NCBI GenBank assembly: GCA_947165685.1
Contig: CAMVBK010000003.1
Location: 1-64,000 of the forward strand
From: F23-D06 sp947165685
Lineage (GTDB): Bacteria; Bacteroidota; Bacteroidia; Bacteroidales; WCHB1-69
Length of the DNA: 64,000 nucleotides
Direction of reading: 5' to 3'
Shown here: one piece after another, positions 17,067-25,457 of the stretch
How the letters are laid out: the number at the start of each line of letters is the position of its first letter
Position numbering within the stretch: position 1 is the stretch's first letter
Position numbers and translations under genes: made by a program
The notes under the pieces: generated by a model
Seen by the model: the letters and a program-made list of their open reading frames with translations, nothing else
Told to the model about the DNA's origin: nothing
Databases searched by the model: none

Positions 17067-17390
17067 ATGAAAAAGAATTCAAAGAAGAAAAACACTTCCA
17101 ACAGTGAGCACTGGAGCCACAAGCATGACTACCCGATTGAAGAGGTGTGGAACACCGAGAACACGTTAGCCCGTCTGATTGCCCCGCGCCTCGTCACGTT
17201 CAGGGAGTTGGAAAAGCACGGACATCCTGACGGTTTTAAGGATATACGCGAGTGGAACGCCACCATTCAGAAAATGATTGACGCCTTCGAGCTAATGAAA
17301 TACGTGCATTGCCTCTCAGAAGAAGAGACCAAAACCGTTTCGGAAGGACTTGCTCTGTTCTGCAAGTATTATAGGGATTTGTGGGATTAA
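17067..17390 (+). CDS. Hypothetical protein, 107 residues
   Basis: Not recognised. It has a basic, lysine-rich N-terminus (KKNSKKKNTSNSEHWSHKHD) and is otherwise helical (IREWNATIQKMIDAFELM), ending in LFCKYYRDLWD. It follows the gene at 16545 by 12 bases and probably shares its promoter. The C-terminal helices resemble small phage or mobile-element accessory proteins only in general character. Confidence 0.6.
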   Translation: MKKNSKKKNTSNSEHWSHKHDYPIEEVWNTENTLARLIAPRLVTFRELEKHGHPDGFKDIREWNATIQKMIDAFELMKYVHCLSEEETKTVSEGLALFCKYYRDLWD

Positions 17391-17457
17391 ATGGTAGAAA
17401 CTGAGCGTCTCGAAGAGACACCACAGTAGCCCCAACCGTCCCCGCTCACCCGCCGTC

Positions 17458-17517
17458 TTCCGCGAAATCTTGCGGGAGATGGAGAGTGATTGGGGGTATC
17501 CGCTGGCGGGAATATAG
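17458..17517 (+). pseudogene. Relic of an ADP-ribosylglycohydrolase C-terminus
   Basis: Twenty codons reading FREILREMESDWGYPLAGI-stop match the end of the gene at 10374 (FREILREM then a diverged tail and stop). The upstream part of the gene is gone. It lies just before the repeat at 17561 and the ATPase/PLD module. Confidence 0.45.
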
Positions 17518-17560
17518 GTGAAAGGTTTGAGGGATAAGAATAGGCGGTAAAAGGAAAAAA

Positions 17561-17593
17561 TCCTCAGCGGGCTGGTGAGTCTCGAGGAGTGAC
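17561..17593 (+). repeat. SFEE-stop boundary repeat, copy 1
   Basis: A diverged copy of the ~35-bp element whose reading frame ends in ILSGLVSLEE-stop, followed by GAC. It lies immediately upstream of the ATPase/PLD module promoter. Other copies are at 26713, 40312, 41124 and 42488. Confidence 0.6.
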
Positions 17594-17608
17594 TATACAA
17601 AAAGCATC

Positions 17609-17660
17609 TTACACCTTTTGTATTACACCTTTTGTGTAATCTAAAAAATGTGTATCTTTG
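17609..17660 (+). promoter_or_regulatory. Promoter with TTACAC operator, module copy 1
   Basis: Two tandem 14-bp units beginning TTACACCTTTTGT; the second is completed to the inverted repeat TTACAC-CTTTT-GTGTAA (17623-17639). TTTG at 17631-17634 is 18 bases from the -7 box TATCTTTG (17653-17660), so the palindrome covers the -33 region and would block initiation if bound. Confidence 0.65.
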
Positions 17661-17683
17661 CAGCCGTTATAAAATGAATCGTC

Positions 17684-18811
17684 ATGGATAACCCATTCAT
17701 TATCAAATCGTACGAGTCAAAAGAACTGTTCTGCGACCGTGAAGAAGAACTCCAACAGCTGCTTCACAACACCACTGGTCACACCGACACCACCCTCATC
17801 TCCCAAAGACGTATCGGTAAAACCGGACTGATTCTGCGGCTATTTGACGAACTATCGATCACACATCCCGATATCCAGACCATCTATATGGATATTTTCG
17901 CCTCCCAGAATATGGACGATTTCATCAAGATGATGGCGGAAGCGGCTATGCGGGCTTTTCGTCCCAAAAGCTCCCTATTGGACAAACTCATGGTATTCAT
18001 CAAAGCACTTCGTCCGCAAATCTCGTTCGACCCCATCACCGGCGAGCCCCAATTGCAAATCTCTTACCAGACCGCCCACGAAAAAGAGTACACCCTGCGT
18101 GGTTTGTTCGAGTTTTTGGATAGCCAAAACACGCCCATCGTATTGGCTATTGACGAGTTCCAGCAAATACGTGAATATCCGGAACAGAATATGGAGGCGC
18201 TGTTGCGCACCTACATACAGCAGACAAAGAATATCACGTATATCTTTTGCGGTAGCAAAAAGCATATAATGACTGACATTTTTGCCAACGCACGCAAACC
18301 GTTTTACTCCAGCACCGCCTTCATTACCCTTGATAAGATTCCAATTGAAAAATACAAACCGTTCATTGTCAAACTTTTCAACCAAAAGAATAGAACCATC
18401 CAACACGAAGCCGCGGATTTTATTCTTGAATGGACCCGCCGGCATACCTTTTACACCCAGCAGTTATGTCACACCATTTATGACAACGGGGCTACCGATA
18501 TTGGACTTGACGATGTGAAAAACGCCTGCGCCCAGTTGATGCAGCAGGGGGAGGCGGTTTATCTCCAATATCGCCAGATGCTAACCGAGAAACAATGGAA
18601 TTTCATGATTGCCATCGCTAAAGAGGGCAGTGTGACACAAATCACATCAGCGGAATTTTTAAGAAAATACAAAATTGGAACCCCTTCAACCGCCCGCAAA
18701 CAAACTGACTCTCTGTGTGAAAAGGGTCTGCTGAATGCCGAGACCTCTCTCCACAGCACCGAATACTCGGTCAACGACGTTTTCTTTTCGCATTGGTTAG
18801 AACGACTTTGA
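17684..18811 (+). CDS. ATP-binding protein (ATPase_2 type), module copy 1
   Basis: A 375-residue P-loop ATPase of the archaeal-type ATPase_2/COG1672 class. Walker A is in ISQRRIGKTGLILRLF at about 39-54, Walker B in PIVLAIDEFQQI at about 148, then sensor-like ITYIFCGSKKH. The C-terminus is a winged helix (ITSAEFLRKYKIGTPSTARKQTDSLCEKGLL). A near-identical gene lies at 26840, exactly 9156 bases away; roughly 17870-18720 appears identical at DNA level while both flanks differ by several percent. The PLD-like gene follows by 12 bases, so the pair is a module. Its role is unknown; nuclease regulation is plausible. Confidence 0.85.
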   Translation: MDNPFIIKSYESKELFCDREEELQQLLHNTTGHTDTTLISQRRIGKTGLILRLFDELSITHPDIQTIYMDIFASQNMDDFIKMMAEAAMRAFRPKSSLLDKLMVFIKALRPQISFDPITGEPQLQISYQTAHEKEYTLRGLFEFLDSQNTPIVLAIDEFQQIREYPEQNMEALLRTYIQQTKNITYIFCGSKKHIMTDIFANARKPFYSSTAFITLDKIPIEKYKPFIVKLFNQKNRTIQHEAADFILEWTRRHTFYTQQLCHTIYDNGATDIGLDDVKNACAQLMQQGEAVYLQYRQMLTEKQWNFMIAIAKEGSVTQITSAEFLRKYKIGTPSTARKQTDSLCEKGLLNAETSLHSTEYSVNDVFFSHWLERL

Positions 18812-18823
18812 CATTTTTGAATT

Positions 18824-19336
18824 ATGCTCACCTACATCTCCAACACCGACCACTACAACCTCGTCCTCTCCCGAGTGGCCTCCGTCAGGAGGTCGCTGTG
18901 GATCGGCACCGCCGACATCAAAGACCTCCACGTGAGGGTGGGGGAGGGCACGCTGCCGTTCCTCGCCGTGCTGGCACAGTTAGTGCGCAAGGGCGTGGAG
19001 GTGCGCCTCATCCACGCCAAGGAACCCGGACCGGCCTTCCGCGAGGACTTCGACAAGTACCCGTCGCTGGCAAGCGGGCTGGAACGTGTGCTCTGCCCGC
19101 GGGTCCACTTCAAGATGCTGGTCTTCGACGGCAGCGCGGTCTATTTCGGCAGTGCGAACCTCACCGGCGCGGGCATCGGGATGAAAGGGGCCAACACCCG
19201 CAACTTCGAGGCGGGTGTCCTCACCGACGAGCCCGAGCTGGTGCGCCATGCCATGCAGCAGTTCGACGAGGTCTGGATGGGACTGCACTGCACGAAATGC
19301 CTGCGGCGGAAGTACTGCGGGGACCCGATAGCGTGA
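18824..19336 (+). CDS. Single-HKD phospholipase-D-like protein, copy 2
   Basis: A 170-residue protein of the PLD superfamily. The HKD motif is H95-x-K97-x4-D102 in HFKMLVFDG, followed by GSANLTGAG (Asn112). Single-HKD members such as Nuc and BfiI act as dimers and usually cleave DNA, so nuclease activity is likelier than lipid hydrolysis. The C-terminus carries HCTKCLRRKYC, a small cysteine cluster that may bind zinc. It starts 12 bases after the ATPase gene stop. Homologues are at 27980 (intact) and 8284 (frameshifted). G+C is higher than in the AT-rich genes nearby. Confidence 0.85.
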   Translation: MLTYISNTDHYNLVLSRVASVRRSLWIGTADIKDLHVRVGEGTLPFLAVLAQLVRKGVEVRLIHAKEPGPAFREDFDKYPSLASGLERVLCPRVHFKMLVFDGSAVYFGSANLTGAGIGMKGANTRNFEAGVLTDEPELVRHAMQQFDEVWMGLHCTKCLRRKYCGDPIA

Positions 19337-19447
19337 CGTATGCTGATATGCGCAAAACCAAGCATAACTGGCAAAAATAAAAATCAAACAAAACAAAATA
19401 AAAAAATTATTATATTTGCCGCATCTACAATCAAAAACAAAAATAAT

Positions 19448-20425
19448 ATGAAAAACATTGAAGAACAAATTGTTATCTATCAGACCGAGGACGGCAAAAC
19501 AGCAATTGATGTGCGTTTGGAGAACGAAACCGTTTGGCTTTCACAAGCCCAAATGGCAAACTTGTTTCAGAAAGACCAGTCGGTAATTGCTCGGCACATT
19601 AGCAATGTGTTCAAGGAAGGGGAACTTGATAAGAATAGTAATATGCAAATTTTGCATAATACTTTTTCAAAGTACAAACCCACGACCATTTACTCCCTTG
19701 ATGTCATCATCTCCGTGGGCTACCGCGTAAAGAGCTTACAAGGTGTTGCCTTCCGCAGGTGGGCCAACCGTGTGCTGAAAGAGTATCTGATCAAGGGCTA
19801 CGTCGTGAACGAAAAGATCCGGAAAAAACAGATTGGTGAACTCCGGCAGCTCGTGCAGATGTTGGGAAGGACCATCCAAAACCAGCCGTTGTTGAAAAAC
19901 GATGAGAACCAGGCGCTGTTTGACATCGTGGTTGACTACACCTACGCGCTCGACACGCTTGACGATTATGACTATCAGCGGTTGACAATGGGGGCGACCA
20001 CTCAAGAAGAGATGTTTCAGGCCACCTACGACAACGCCAAGCAGGCCATAGCGGCGTTGCGGGAGAAGTTCGGCGGCAGCCCCCTCTTCGGCAACGAGAA
20101 GGACGGCTCTTTCAAGAGCTCCATCGGGCAAATATACCAGACGTTTGATGGCAACGACCTCTATCCCAGTGTGGAGGAGAAGGCGGCCATGCTGCTCTAT
20201 CTGGTCACCAAGAACCACTCGTTCAGCGACGGCAACAAGCGCATCGCCGCCACGCTGTTCCTCTGGTTCCTCAACAACAACGGCATCCTTTACGCCCCCG
20301 ATGGCCGAAAGCGCATCGCCGACAACACCCTCGTGGCACTCACGCTGATGATTGCCGAGAGCAAGCCGGAAGAAAAGGACGTAATGGTAAAGGTGGTGGT
20401 GAATCTGATCAACCAGAAGAATTGA
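19448..20425 (+). CDS. RhuM-type Fic/DOC family protein
   Basis: A 325-residue protein. The N-terminal half is the RhuM/virulence-protein region (TVWLSQAQMANLFQKDQSV, then IYSLDVIISVGYRVKS), a DNA-binding-like module; the C-terminal half is a Fic/DOC domain with the motif HSFSDGNKRIAATLFL at about 257-272. The HxFxDGNKR form has Lys where AMP-transferases have Gly, as in Doc-type kinases, so the modification may be phosphorylation rather than AMPylation. I start at the ATG at 19448, after the -7 box TATATTTG near 19411. No separate antitoxin is seen next to it. Confidence 0.9.
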   Translation: MKNIEEQIVIYQTEDGKTAIDVRLENETVWLSQAQMANLFQKDQSVIARHISNVFKEGELDKNSNMQILHNTFSKYKPTTIYSLDVIISVGYRVKSLQGVAFRRWANRVLKEYLIKGYVVNEKIRKKQIGELRQLVQMLGRTIQNQPLLKNDENQALFDIVVDYTYALDTLDDYDYQRLTMGATTQEEMFQATYDNAKQAIAALREKFGGSPLFGNEKDGSFKSSIGQIYQTFDGNDLYPSVEEKAAMLLYLVTKNHSFSDGNKRIAATLFLWFLNNNGILYAPDGRKRIADNTLVALTLMIAESKPEEKDVMVKVVVNLINQKN

Positions 20426-20486
20426 TACGGATGCGTGCATCGGGATGAAATCCGACCATAAGTGCACGAGACCGAATATTTTACTA

Positions 20487-20520
20487 TGCCACACTCTTGC
20501 ACACCTTTGCTCTATCTTTG
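20487..20520 (+). promoter_or_regulatory. Composite promoter upstream of the DnaB-like gene
   Basis: TGCCAC, ACTC, TTGCACA, nine bases, then TATCTTTG (20513-20520). A second plain -7 box (TATTTTTG) lies near 20571, 17 bases before the start, so the gene probably has two promoters like rtcB. Confidence 0.7.
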
Positions 20521-20594
20521 CCGCCGTGTCTGCTAATAGCAAATTCCTATAGGATAGGCCGGCATACACTATTTTTGCCAAAAAATTCAAGAGT

Positions 20595-21947
20595 ATGACA
20601 ATCGAAAAGAACCAACGCGCCCTGGCCCAACTGTCCGCCCTCTACCGGCCCGGCACGCTCAACCTCATCGGCGGACGCCCCGGGATGGGCAAGACCACCC
20701 TCGCATTCCAACTTGCAACGGAAGCCCAGCTACCCACCGCGTATTTCTCGCTCAAAATGAAACGCGAACAACTCCTTCTGCGCCACTCCACCGGCCAATG
20801 CCCAGAATGGATTCATATTGACGACACGGCAACATTGACGGTGGATTCTGTCCGGGAGAAAGTGCGCCAACTGCGGGAAACGCACGACATCCGCTGGGTC
20901 ATCATCGACTACCTGCAGCTGATGGTTTCCCCAATACCAAACACAGACCGTGGAACCGAACTCACCGCCATCCTCGAAGAGCTGAAGGCGATGGCCGTGG
21001 AACTGCAGGTGGCGGTCATCGCGCTCACGCAGCTGATGCGCACGGTGATGCTACACGACGACTATCGCCCCATCCTGCAAGACGTGCACGATTGGGAGCG
21101 CATCGGACAATGGGTGGATGACGTGCGCCTGCTCCACCGCGACGATTATTACAACATCAGGGACGGCAAACGGGGCACGCTGGAGATATTGGCGACAGAA
21201 TGTCAGAACGGAGATGTTGGAAACATTCAACTGACTTGTTTTATGCGGAGCACTGCGTTGAACATCATTCTTATCATACAGGAAATGTCTGACACGGACA
21301 CACTCCGCAAAATGCTCGCTGCCACCGAAAAGGAAATCCTCCGCGTGGCCAAACCATTCAACGGCGACCTGGACTGGGACACGCCCACAAAGGAAGTGCT
21401 CGACCGACTGTTGGAAGAGCGCGTCTGCATCCTCAACCGGATGTTCGAACTGCACTGCACCGAGGCCGAGGTACACCGCTTCGAATATGTGAACGAGGCT
21501 CTGCTGAAGATGATGAACCGCTTCCACGAAGAGCAACAACAGCTTCGACAGCAGCTGGATATGCTTCCCGACATCGGCGAGCACAGTGCCAACCGTTTCC
21601 ATCTGATCGGGGAAATCAACTACTGCCACGACTATGAAGACCCGAAGCTCTTCCCGATGGAGGAGGATGCCTTCTACGAATCGCACTGGAACGAGATGCT
21701 GTGGGTGGTGTCGTTGCTCTCACGGATGGACGCGCACACAATTCACGACGGCGAGTCCAACAAGCTCGACGACGGCCAGACCTGGGCGGAGGGGCCGCTG
21801 CGCATTCCGCAGTTCGAGCACATCTGCGTCTGCTACCTCGTCCACGCCCTCTGCACGCACCTTCATTACAGCATCCCCGACCTCCTTCGGATGACCACCT
21901 ACACCTGCGAACGCTCGATGTGGGAGATGTCGAAAGCGGAGATATAA
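20595..21947 (+). CDS. DnaB-like/RecA-fold ATPase with a novel C-terminal half
   Basis: A 450-residue protein. Residues 10-215 resemble the DnaB helicase C-terminal ATPase: Walker A GGRPGMGKTTLAFQ at about 26-39, YFSLKMKREQL (like DnaB's FSLEM), Walker B WVIIDYLQLM at about 100-109, then LKAMAVELQVAVIALTQL and a shortened arginine-finger region. The usual N-terminal DnaB domain is absent. Residues 230-450 are an unassigned helical domain (RVCILNRMFELHCTEAEVHRF, HEEQQQLRQQLDML). It is unlikely to be the replicative helicase; a stress- or defence-linked ATPase is more likely given its control by the shared composite promoter. Confidence 0.75.
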   Translation: MTIEKNQRALAQLSALYRPGTLNLIGGRPGMGKTTLAFQLATEAQLPTAYFSLKMKREQLLLRHSTGQCPEWIHIDDTATLTVDSVREKVRQLRETHDIRWVIIDYLQLMVSPIPNTDRGTELTAILEELKAMAVELQVAVIALTQLMRTVMLHDDYRPILQDVHDWERIGQWVDDVRLLHRDDYYNIRDGKRGTLEILATECQNGDVGNIQLTCFMRSTALNIILIIQEMSDTDTLRKMLAATEKEILRVAKPFNGDLDWDTPTKEVLDRLLEERVCILNRMFELHCTEAEVHRFEYVNEALLKMMNRFHEEQQQLRQQLDMLPDIGEHSANRFHLIGEINYCHDYEDPKLFPMEEDAFYESHWNEMLWVVSLLSRMDAHTIHDGESNKLDDGQTWAEGPLRIPQFEHICVCYLVHALCTHLHYSIPDLLRMTTYTCERSMWEMSKAEI

Positions 21948-22078
21948 GGGGTTCCATTACGACACCCAGTGCACAGTCATCCCCGCTTTTTACCTTTTTG
22001 CATAATTGAATATTTCCTATTTTTGCCATCGCTTTTTAATTCTTGAATGTAAACTAAGACTACGGATCACCAACCACA

Positions 22079-22573
22079 ATGACCGATTTTGCCGCCATAG
22101 ACTTCGAGACTGCCAACGGGCAACGCAGCAGCGTGTGCAGCGTGGGCGTGGTGGTGGTGCGCGGCGGTGTCATCACCGACACGTTCTACTCGCTCATCCA
22201 TCCCGAACCCGACTACTACGCCTGGTTCTGTCAGGAGGTGCACGGACTCTCGCACGAGGACACCGACAACGCGCCCTTATTCCCCGCCGTGTGGCGACAG
22301 ATCGAGCCGCTCATCGCCGGACTGCCCCTCGTGGCGCACAACAGCCCCTTTGACGAGAGCTGCCTCAGGGCCGTGTTCCGCGTCTATCAGATGGACTATC
22401 CTGATTACCAGTTCTTTTGTGCCTGTCGGGCTTCGCGCCGCCATTTCGGTCGCCGTCTCCCCAACCACCAGCTACACACCGTCGCCGAGGCCTGCGGCTG
22501 CCCGATGACCAACCACCACCACGCGTTGGCCGACGCGGAGGCCTGCGCGAAAATCGCGATACAACTGCTGTAG
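22079..22573 (+). CDS. 3'-5' exonuclease, DnaQ-like (DEDDh)
   Basis: A 164-residue stand-alone exonuclease of the DEDDh family. Exo I is AIDFETAN at 6-13 (Asp, Glu), Exo II is LVAHNSPFDESCLR at about 83-96, and Exo III is NHHHALADAEACA at about 144-156 (His and Asp). There is no polymerase or BRCT domain, so it is not DnaE-linked. A plain -7 box (TATTTTTG) lies near 22018. It ends next to a palindrome of the GTAGAGAC family, convergent with ORF6N. Confidence 0.92.
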   Translation: MTDFAAIDFETANGQRSSVCSVGVVVVRGGVITDTFYSLIHPEPDYYAWFCQEVHGLSHEDTDNAPLFPAVWRQIEPLIAGLPLVAHNSPFDESCLRAVFRVYQMDYPDYQFFCACRASRRHFGRRLPNHQLHTVAEACGCPMTNHHHALADAEACAKIAIQLL

Positions 22574-22596
22574 TGACGTTCCCTGAAACGTCTCTA
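22571..22596. repeat. Diverged GTAGAGAC-family palindrome
   Basis: The arms TAGTGACGTT and AACGTCTCTA match at 9 of 10 positions around a short centre. It lies between convergent genes, as does the perfect relative at 4847-4874, so a bidirectional terminator role is possible. Confidence 0.5.
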
Positions 22597-22647
22597 TAGG
22601 GCATATCACACCCCTTTCCGAATCTTCAACCTGCTGTTTCTCGTTCC

Positions 22648-23268
22648 TCAGTCCGACTTTTCCCCGAGTCGCCGTTTCAGTTCCGCATTTTCCTCTTCCA
22701 GTCGGACGACCCTTTCCTCGTCAACACCGCGTTTCACCGAATGTTTGAATTTCAACATCGCGAGATTCAGCTCGAAGGAGGTCTCGCTGCTCTGGACCGG
22801 CAACACGTCTGTTATCAGATCCTCCATTAACTGCCCACCGCGCTGAAGCAACGTTTTCTGCTCAACGGAGTTCTCTTCCTGCTGGGAAATTTCCGCCATC
22901 ACCCGCGACAACTCCCTCAACTTCGCGTACGCCTCCACAATGGCGATGGTGGTTTCCACCGCTTTCGGGCTTTTCAGAATCGTGGCCAGCATGTATAAAC
23001 CCTTTTCTGTGAAAGCCTTGGGAGGATACTTGGAGTGTTGTCCTCGCCCCGTTTTCTTTAAGGTCGAAATTTTCGACCTTAAAGCCACGATCTCCTCTGC
23101 GGCCAATTCCCAAATATACCCTTTAGGGAATTTCTCCGGATTGTTGCTTACAGCCTCATTAACACGCTTCGTTTCCACACCGTAGAGATCGGCCACGTCG
23201 GAGTCCAAAATCACCTGCTGGTTCCGCAGGGTGATCATCTTGTTCTCAACTTCTATGATATTCGTCAT
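22648..23268 (-). CDS. ORF6N-domain protein
   Basis: A 206-residue protein. The N-terminal ORF6N domain spans about 5-95 (RNQQVILDSDVADLYGVETKRVNEAV, NNPEKFPKGYIWEL). The C-terminus is a coiled coil (VVRLEEENAELKRRLGEKSD). ORF6N domains are DNA-binding modules common in phages and in Bacteroidota accessory regions. A regulator role is likely; the target is unknown. The protein contains the inducible-looking central segment KYPPKAFTEKGLYMLATIL typical of the family. Confidence 0.9.
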   Translation of the reverse strand: MTNIIEVENKMITLRNQQVILDSDVADLYGVETKRVNEAVSNNPEKFPKGYIWELAAEEIVALRSKISTLKKTGRGQHSKYPPKAFTEKGLYMLATILKSPKAVETTIAIVEAYAKLRELSRVMAEISQQEENSVEQKTLLQRGGQLMEDLITDVLPVQSSETSFELNLAMLKFKHSVKRGVDEERVVRLEEENAELKRRLGEKSD

Positions 23269-23458
23269 AACACTTTATTTTGATGATTAGAAACTATGTT
23301 TAACTACACGGCAAATATACAACAACAAAAGGCATTTGTCAAGGGCTTCGTGAGATTTTTTTTTGGTGTTGACAGTCAAGAAAATACCTAAAAATTTAAC
23401 TAATAAATTTTGTAATTGTTAAATTTCGAAATAGGTTTTTCGGGGGATTTAGCAGGAC

Positions 23459-23635
23459 GAGACGCAAATTCGGGAACTTATTGACAATGAATTCAACCAA
23501 GTGATTTTCGCAGTGGATACTCAGGGATACACAAAGCAGGATAAAATAGAGGTGATGAAAAATATTATCGCCGACATCGAAAAATGCATCGTTATTATCG
23601 AGAAGGACGAAAATGCAAGGTTGAGTGAGGTGTGA
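23459..23635 (+). pseudogene. C-terminal remnant of an unknown gene
   Basis: An open frame without a start codon reads ETQIRELIDNEFNQVIFAVD then QGYTKQDKIEVMKNIIADIE, ending LSEV-stop. The codon pattern looks like real protein, but no upstream part remains and I cannot name the family. REP-like copy 3 starts four bases after the stop. Confidence 0.4.
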
Positions 23636-23638
23636 GAT

Positions 23639-23777
23639 GCGGTTTCCCGCGGGGTGAAACCCTTAACCCTTTCCACACCATCTCCCCGCACACCTAACGG
23701 CGTGCGCGGCTGCTGGCGGAACGTGCTTCCCAATAACGGCGGGCAATCTGCGCTGGCAGGCCGTAGGTCTGCCGGGC
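23639..23777. repeat. REP-like interspersed repeat, copy 3
   Basis: GCGGTTTCCCGC hairpin, GGGGTGAAACCCTTAACCC, CCCCGCACACCTAACGGCG, ACGTGCTTCCCAATAACGG and CAGGCCGTAGGTCTGC are all present. It is the most complete copy. It lies just past the stop of the minus-strand ATPase at 23789. Confidence 0.7.
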
Positions 23778-23788
23778 TTGGTGGCGGC

Positions 23789-24934
23789 TTAGAAAACTTT
23801 CCCTGTCCACAGTTGCTCTAAGAAAGCCTTGACGGGCCATACCTCCACCCCGTTGAACAGCCGGGGACGTTCCTCCAATGCCACCACAATGAGCCGACAC
23901 TCCGGATGCTCTTCCTTGAATGCCTTCAACCCGCGCAAATGGCGCGATTGCACCTCGTTCGTCGATTTTATCTCGATAGCAACCTCCGCATCTCCCAGCA
24001 CCGCATCCACTTCGTAATCCGTGTAGGTGTGCCAGTAAGACAACGCCTCTTTTATGCGGTGATAGCCCAAATACGCTACGATTTCCTGTATCACAAAATG
24101 CTCGAAAGCGTGGCCGAAATCCGCCGAGCCGGGTGCCAGCGAGCGACGGCCCAGCAGATAGTTGGGGATGGCTACGTCAAAATAGTAAAACTTCGGCGAC
24201 TGCCGCAACTTGCGTTTCACCGTCTTGGAAAACGCAGGAATCATATAGCCTATCAAGGTCTCCTCCAAAATGGAAAAATATGCCGCCACGGTTTTTGAGT
24301 CCACCCCGCAATCCTGCGCGATGTTGCTGAAGTTGACCATCTCGCCATTGGTCAGGGCTGCAACCTCCAAGAAACGGGTGAACGTGGAGAGATTGCGCAC
24401 CAAAGCTTCCGCCTTGATTTCCTCTTTCAAATATACAGCAACATAGGCTTGTAGCATCTGCCAGTATTTTTCTGATGAGGCGAGATAATGACGTGGAATC
24501 ATTCCCTGATTGACCACCTTTACAATGTCGAAATCTGGAACCTCCGCGCTTGTCAGGGGATAGAAATTGGTTTCCAACGCCCTGCCTCCGAGCATATTAG
24601 CACCTCCGCGTTTGAGTTTCCGCGCACTTGACCCGCTCAGAATGAAACGGAGTCCTTTGCGCACCATCAGCCATTGCACCTCGTTCAGCAGAATGGGCAG
24701 CGACTGCACCTCGTCGATGATAACCAGCGTGTCAGGGTCACACATTTCCAACTCCTGCCTCAACAGGGACGGGTTTCGCTGCAGTCGCTCAAACGTGTTG
24801 CTTTCCAACAAGTCATAAAATTGCGCGTCTGGAAACAATTCCAACAACAGCGTGGTTTTGCCTGTTTGTCTCGCACCGAACAGAAAAGTACTCTCTTCCG
24901 AAAGCTCTTTGGGGGTCAATAACCGTTTAATCAT
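23789..24934 (-). CDS. AAA ATPase with DUF4143 domain
   Basis: A 381-residue ATPase of the AAA_14/DUF4143 family (COG1373). Walker A is FGARQTGKTT at about 18-27, Walker B LVIIDEVQSLP at about 75-85, and LSGSSARKL follows. The C-terminal DUF4143 part has YYFDVAIPNYLLG and a PD-(D/E)XK-like core DYEVDAVLGDAEVAIEIKST. The start at 24934 (MIKRLL) is preferred; the upstream in-frame extension to 25042 overlaps a repeated AT-rich promoter segment. Such ATPases are abundant in Bacteroidota and of unknown function. The tract upstream contains a repeated ATTTTCGGAATnCAACTCC (about 24963 and 25006), a possible operator. Confidence 0.88.
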   Translation of the reverse strand: MIKRLLTPKELSEESTFLFGARQTGKTTLLLELFPDAQFYDLLESNTFERLQRNPSLLRQELEMCDPDTLVIIDEVQSLPILLNEVQWLMVRKGLRFILSGSSARKLKRGGANMLGGRALETNFYPLTSAEVPDFDIVKVVNQGMIPRHYLASSEKYWQMLQAYVAVYLKEEIKAEALVRNLSTFTRFLEVAALTNGEMVNFSNIAQDCGVDSKTVAAYFSILEETLIGYMIPAFSKTVKRKLRQSPKFYYFDVAIPNYLLGRRSLAPGSADFGHAFEHFVIQEIVAYLGYHRIKEALSYWHTYTDYEVDAVLGDAEVAIEIKSTNEVQSRHLRGLKAFKEEHPECRLIVVALEERPRLFNGVEVWPVKAFLEQLWTGKVF

Positions 24935-25026
24935 CTTCTTCAAATTTTCTGCAAAAATACAAATTTTCGGAATACAACTCCATATTTTATATGAATTTTC
25001 GGAATGCAACTCCGAAAATATCACAA

Positions 25027-25060
25027 TGCCACGAATTGGCACAGTCTTGCGTTATCTTTG
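25027..25060 (+). promoter_or_regulatory. Composite promoter of the gene at 25083
   Basis: TGCCAC, GAAT, TGGCACA, nine bases, then TATCTTTG (25053-25060). Its leader matches those of 15371 and 16545. Confidence 0.75.
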
Positions 25061-25082
25061 CCGCATCAAAAAAAGCAAAGGT

Positions 25083-25457
25083 ATGACCGCAAAGAGAATC
25101 ATTATCCCTGTCGGTTTCAATGCCGAGCAGTGCAAACGGGGCGTCCTGTCCTTTTTCGCGGACGACATTACCACGGAGTGGATGTCAGACCAGGATTTCG
25201 TGCAGCAATATCTCTACTGTCATGAGGACGGCGACTATGACCCGCCGTTGGAGGTGTGGCTGCTCGTGTGGGATTCGCCTGGCAAAATGATCAAACCTCC
25301 GAAAGGAACGTGCTCGTCGTTGTATGTGAAATGCTTAGCCGTCGGCGTTAACCTGAGCTGGTGCAAACACCATCATAAAGGCCTTACCGTCCATGTCATC
25401 AAAGTGCTGCCACCATCAACCGGACAGAAGGCCCCACACGTATCTTTCTTTCTTTGA
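25083..25457 (+). pseudogene. Truncated second copy of the gene at 16545
   Basis: The first ~116 codons match the 169-residue protein at 16545 (IIIPVGFNAEQCKRG, FADDITTEWMSDQDF). Homology stops after VHVIKVLPPSTG near 25425; a short foreign tail (APHVSFFL) leads to a stop. The join coincides with the start of a different gene frame (25393-26298), so this is a recombination junction. The promoter is intact, so a shortened protein may still be made. Confidence 0.7.

Larger units (their letters stand above)
17561..19336 (+). repeat. Large direct repeat, copy 1 (ATPase/PLD module)
   Basis: Boundary repeat, operator-promoter, ATPase and PLD-like gene recur in the same order at 26713-28492 with a constant offset of 9156 bases across both genes. 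The genes between the copies would be lost if the copies recombined. Confidence 0.85.
23269..23788. other. 520-base gap: gene fragment plus REP-like repeat
   Basis: AT-rich start with no strong promoter seen apart from signals for ORF6N, then a 58-codon gene remnant (23459-23635) and REP-like copy 3 (23639-23777). No intact gene. Confidence 0.6.

Noticed and set aside
19448..20425. Stand-alone toxin-antitoxin operon for the RhuM-Fic gene
   Set aside because: No small antitoxin gene is adjacent; the neighbours are the PLD-like gene and the DnaB-like gene with their own promoters.
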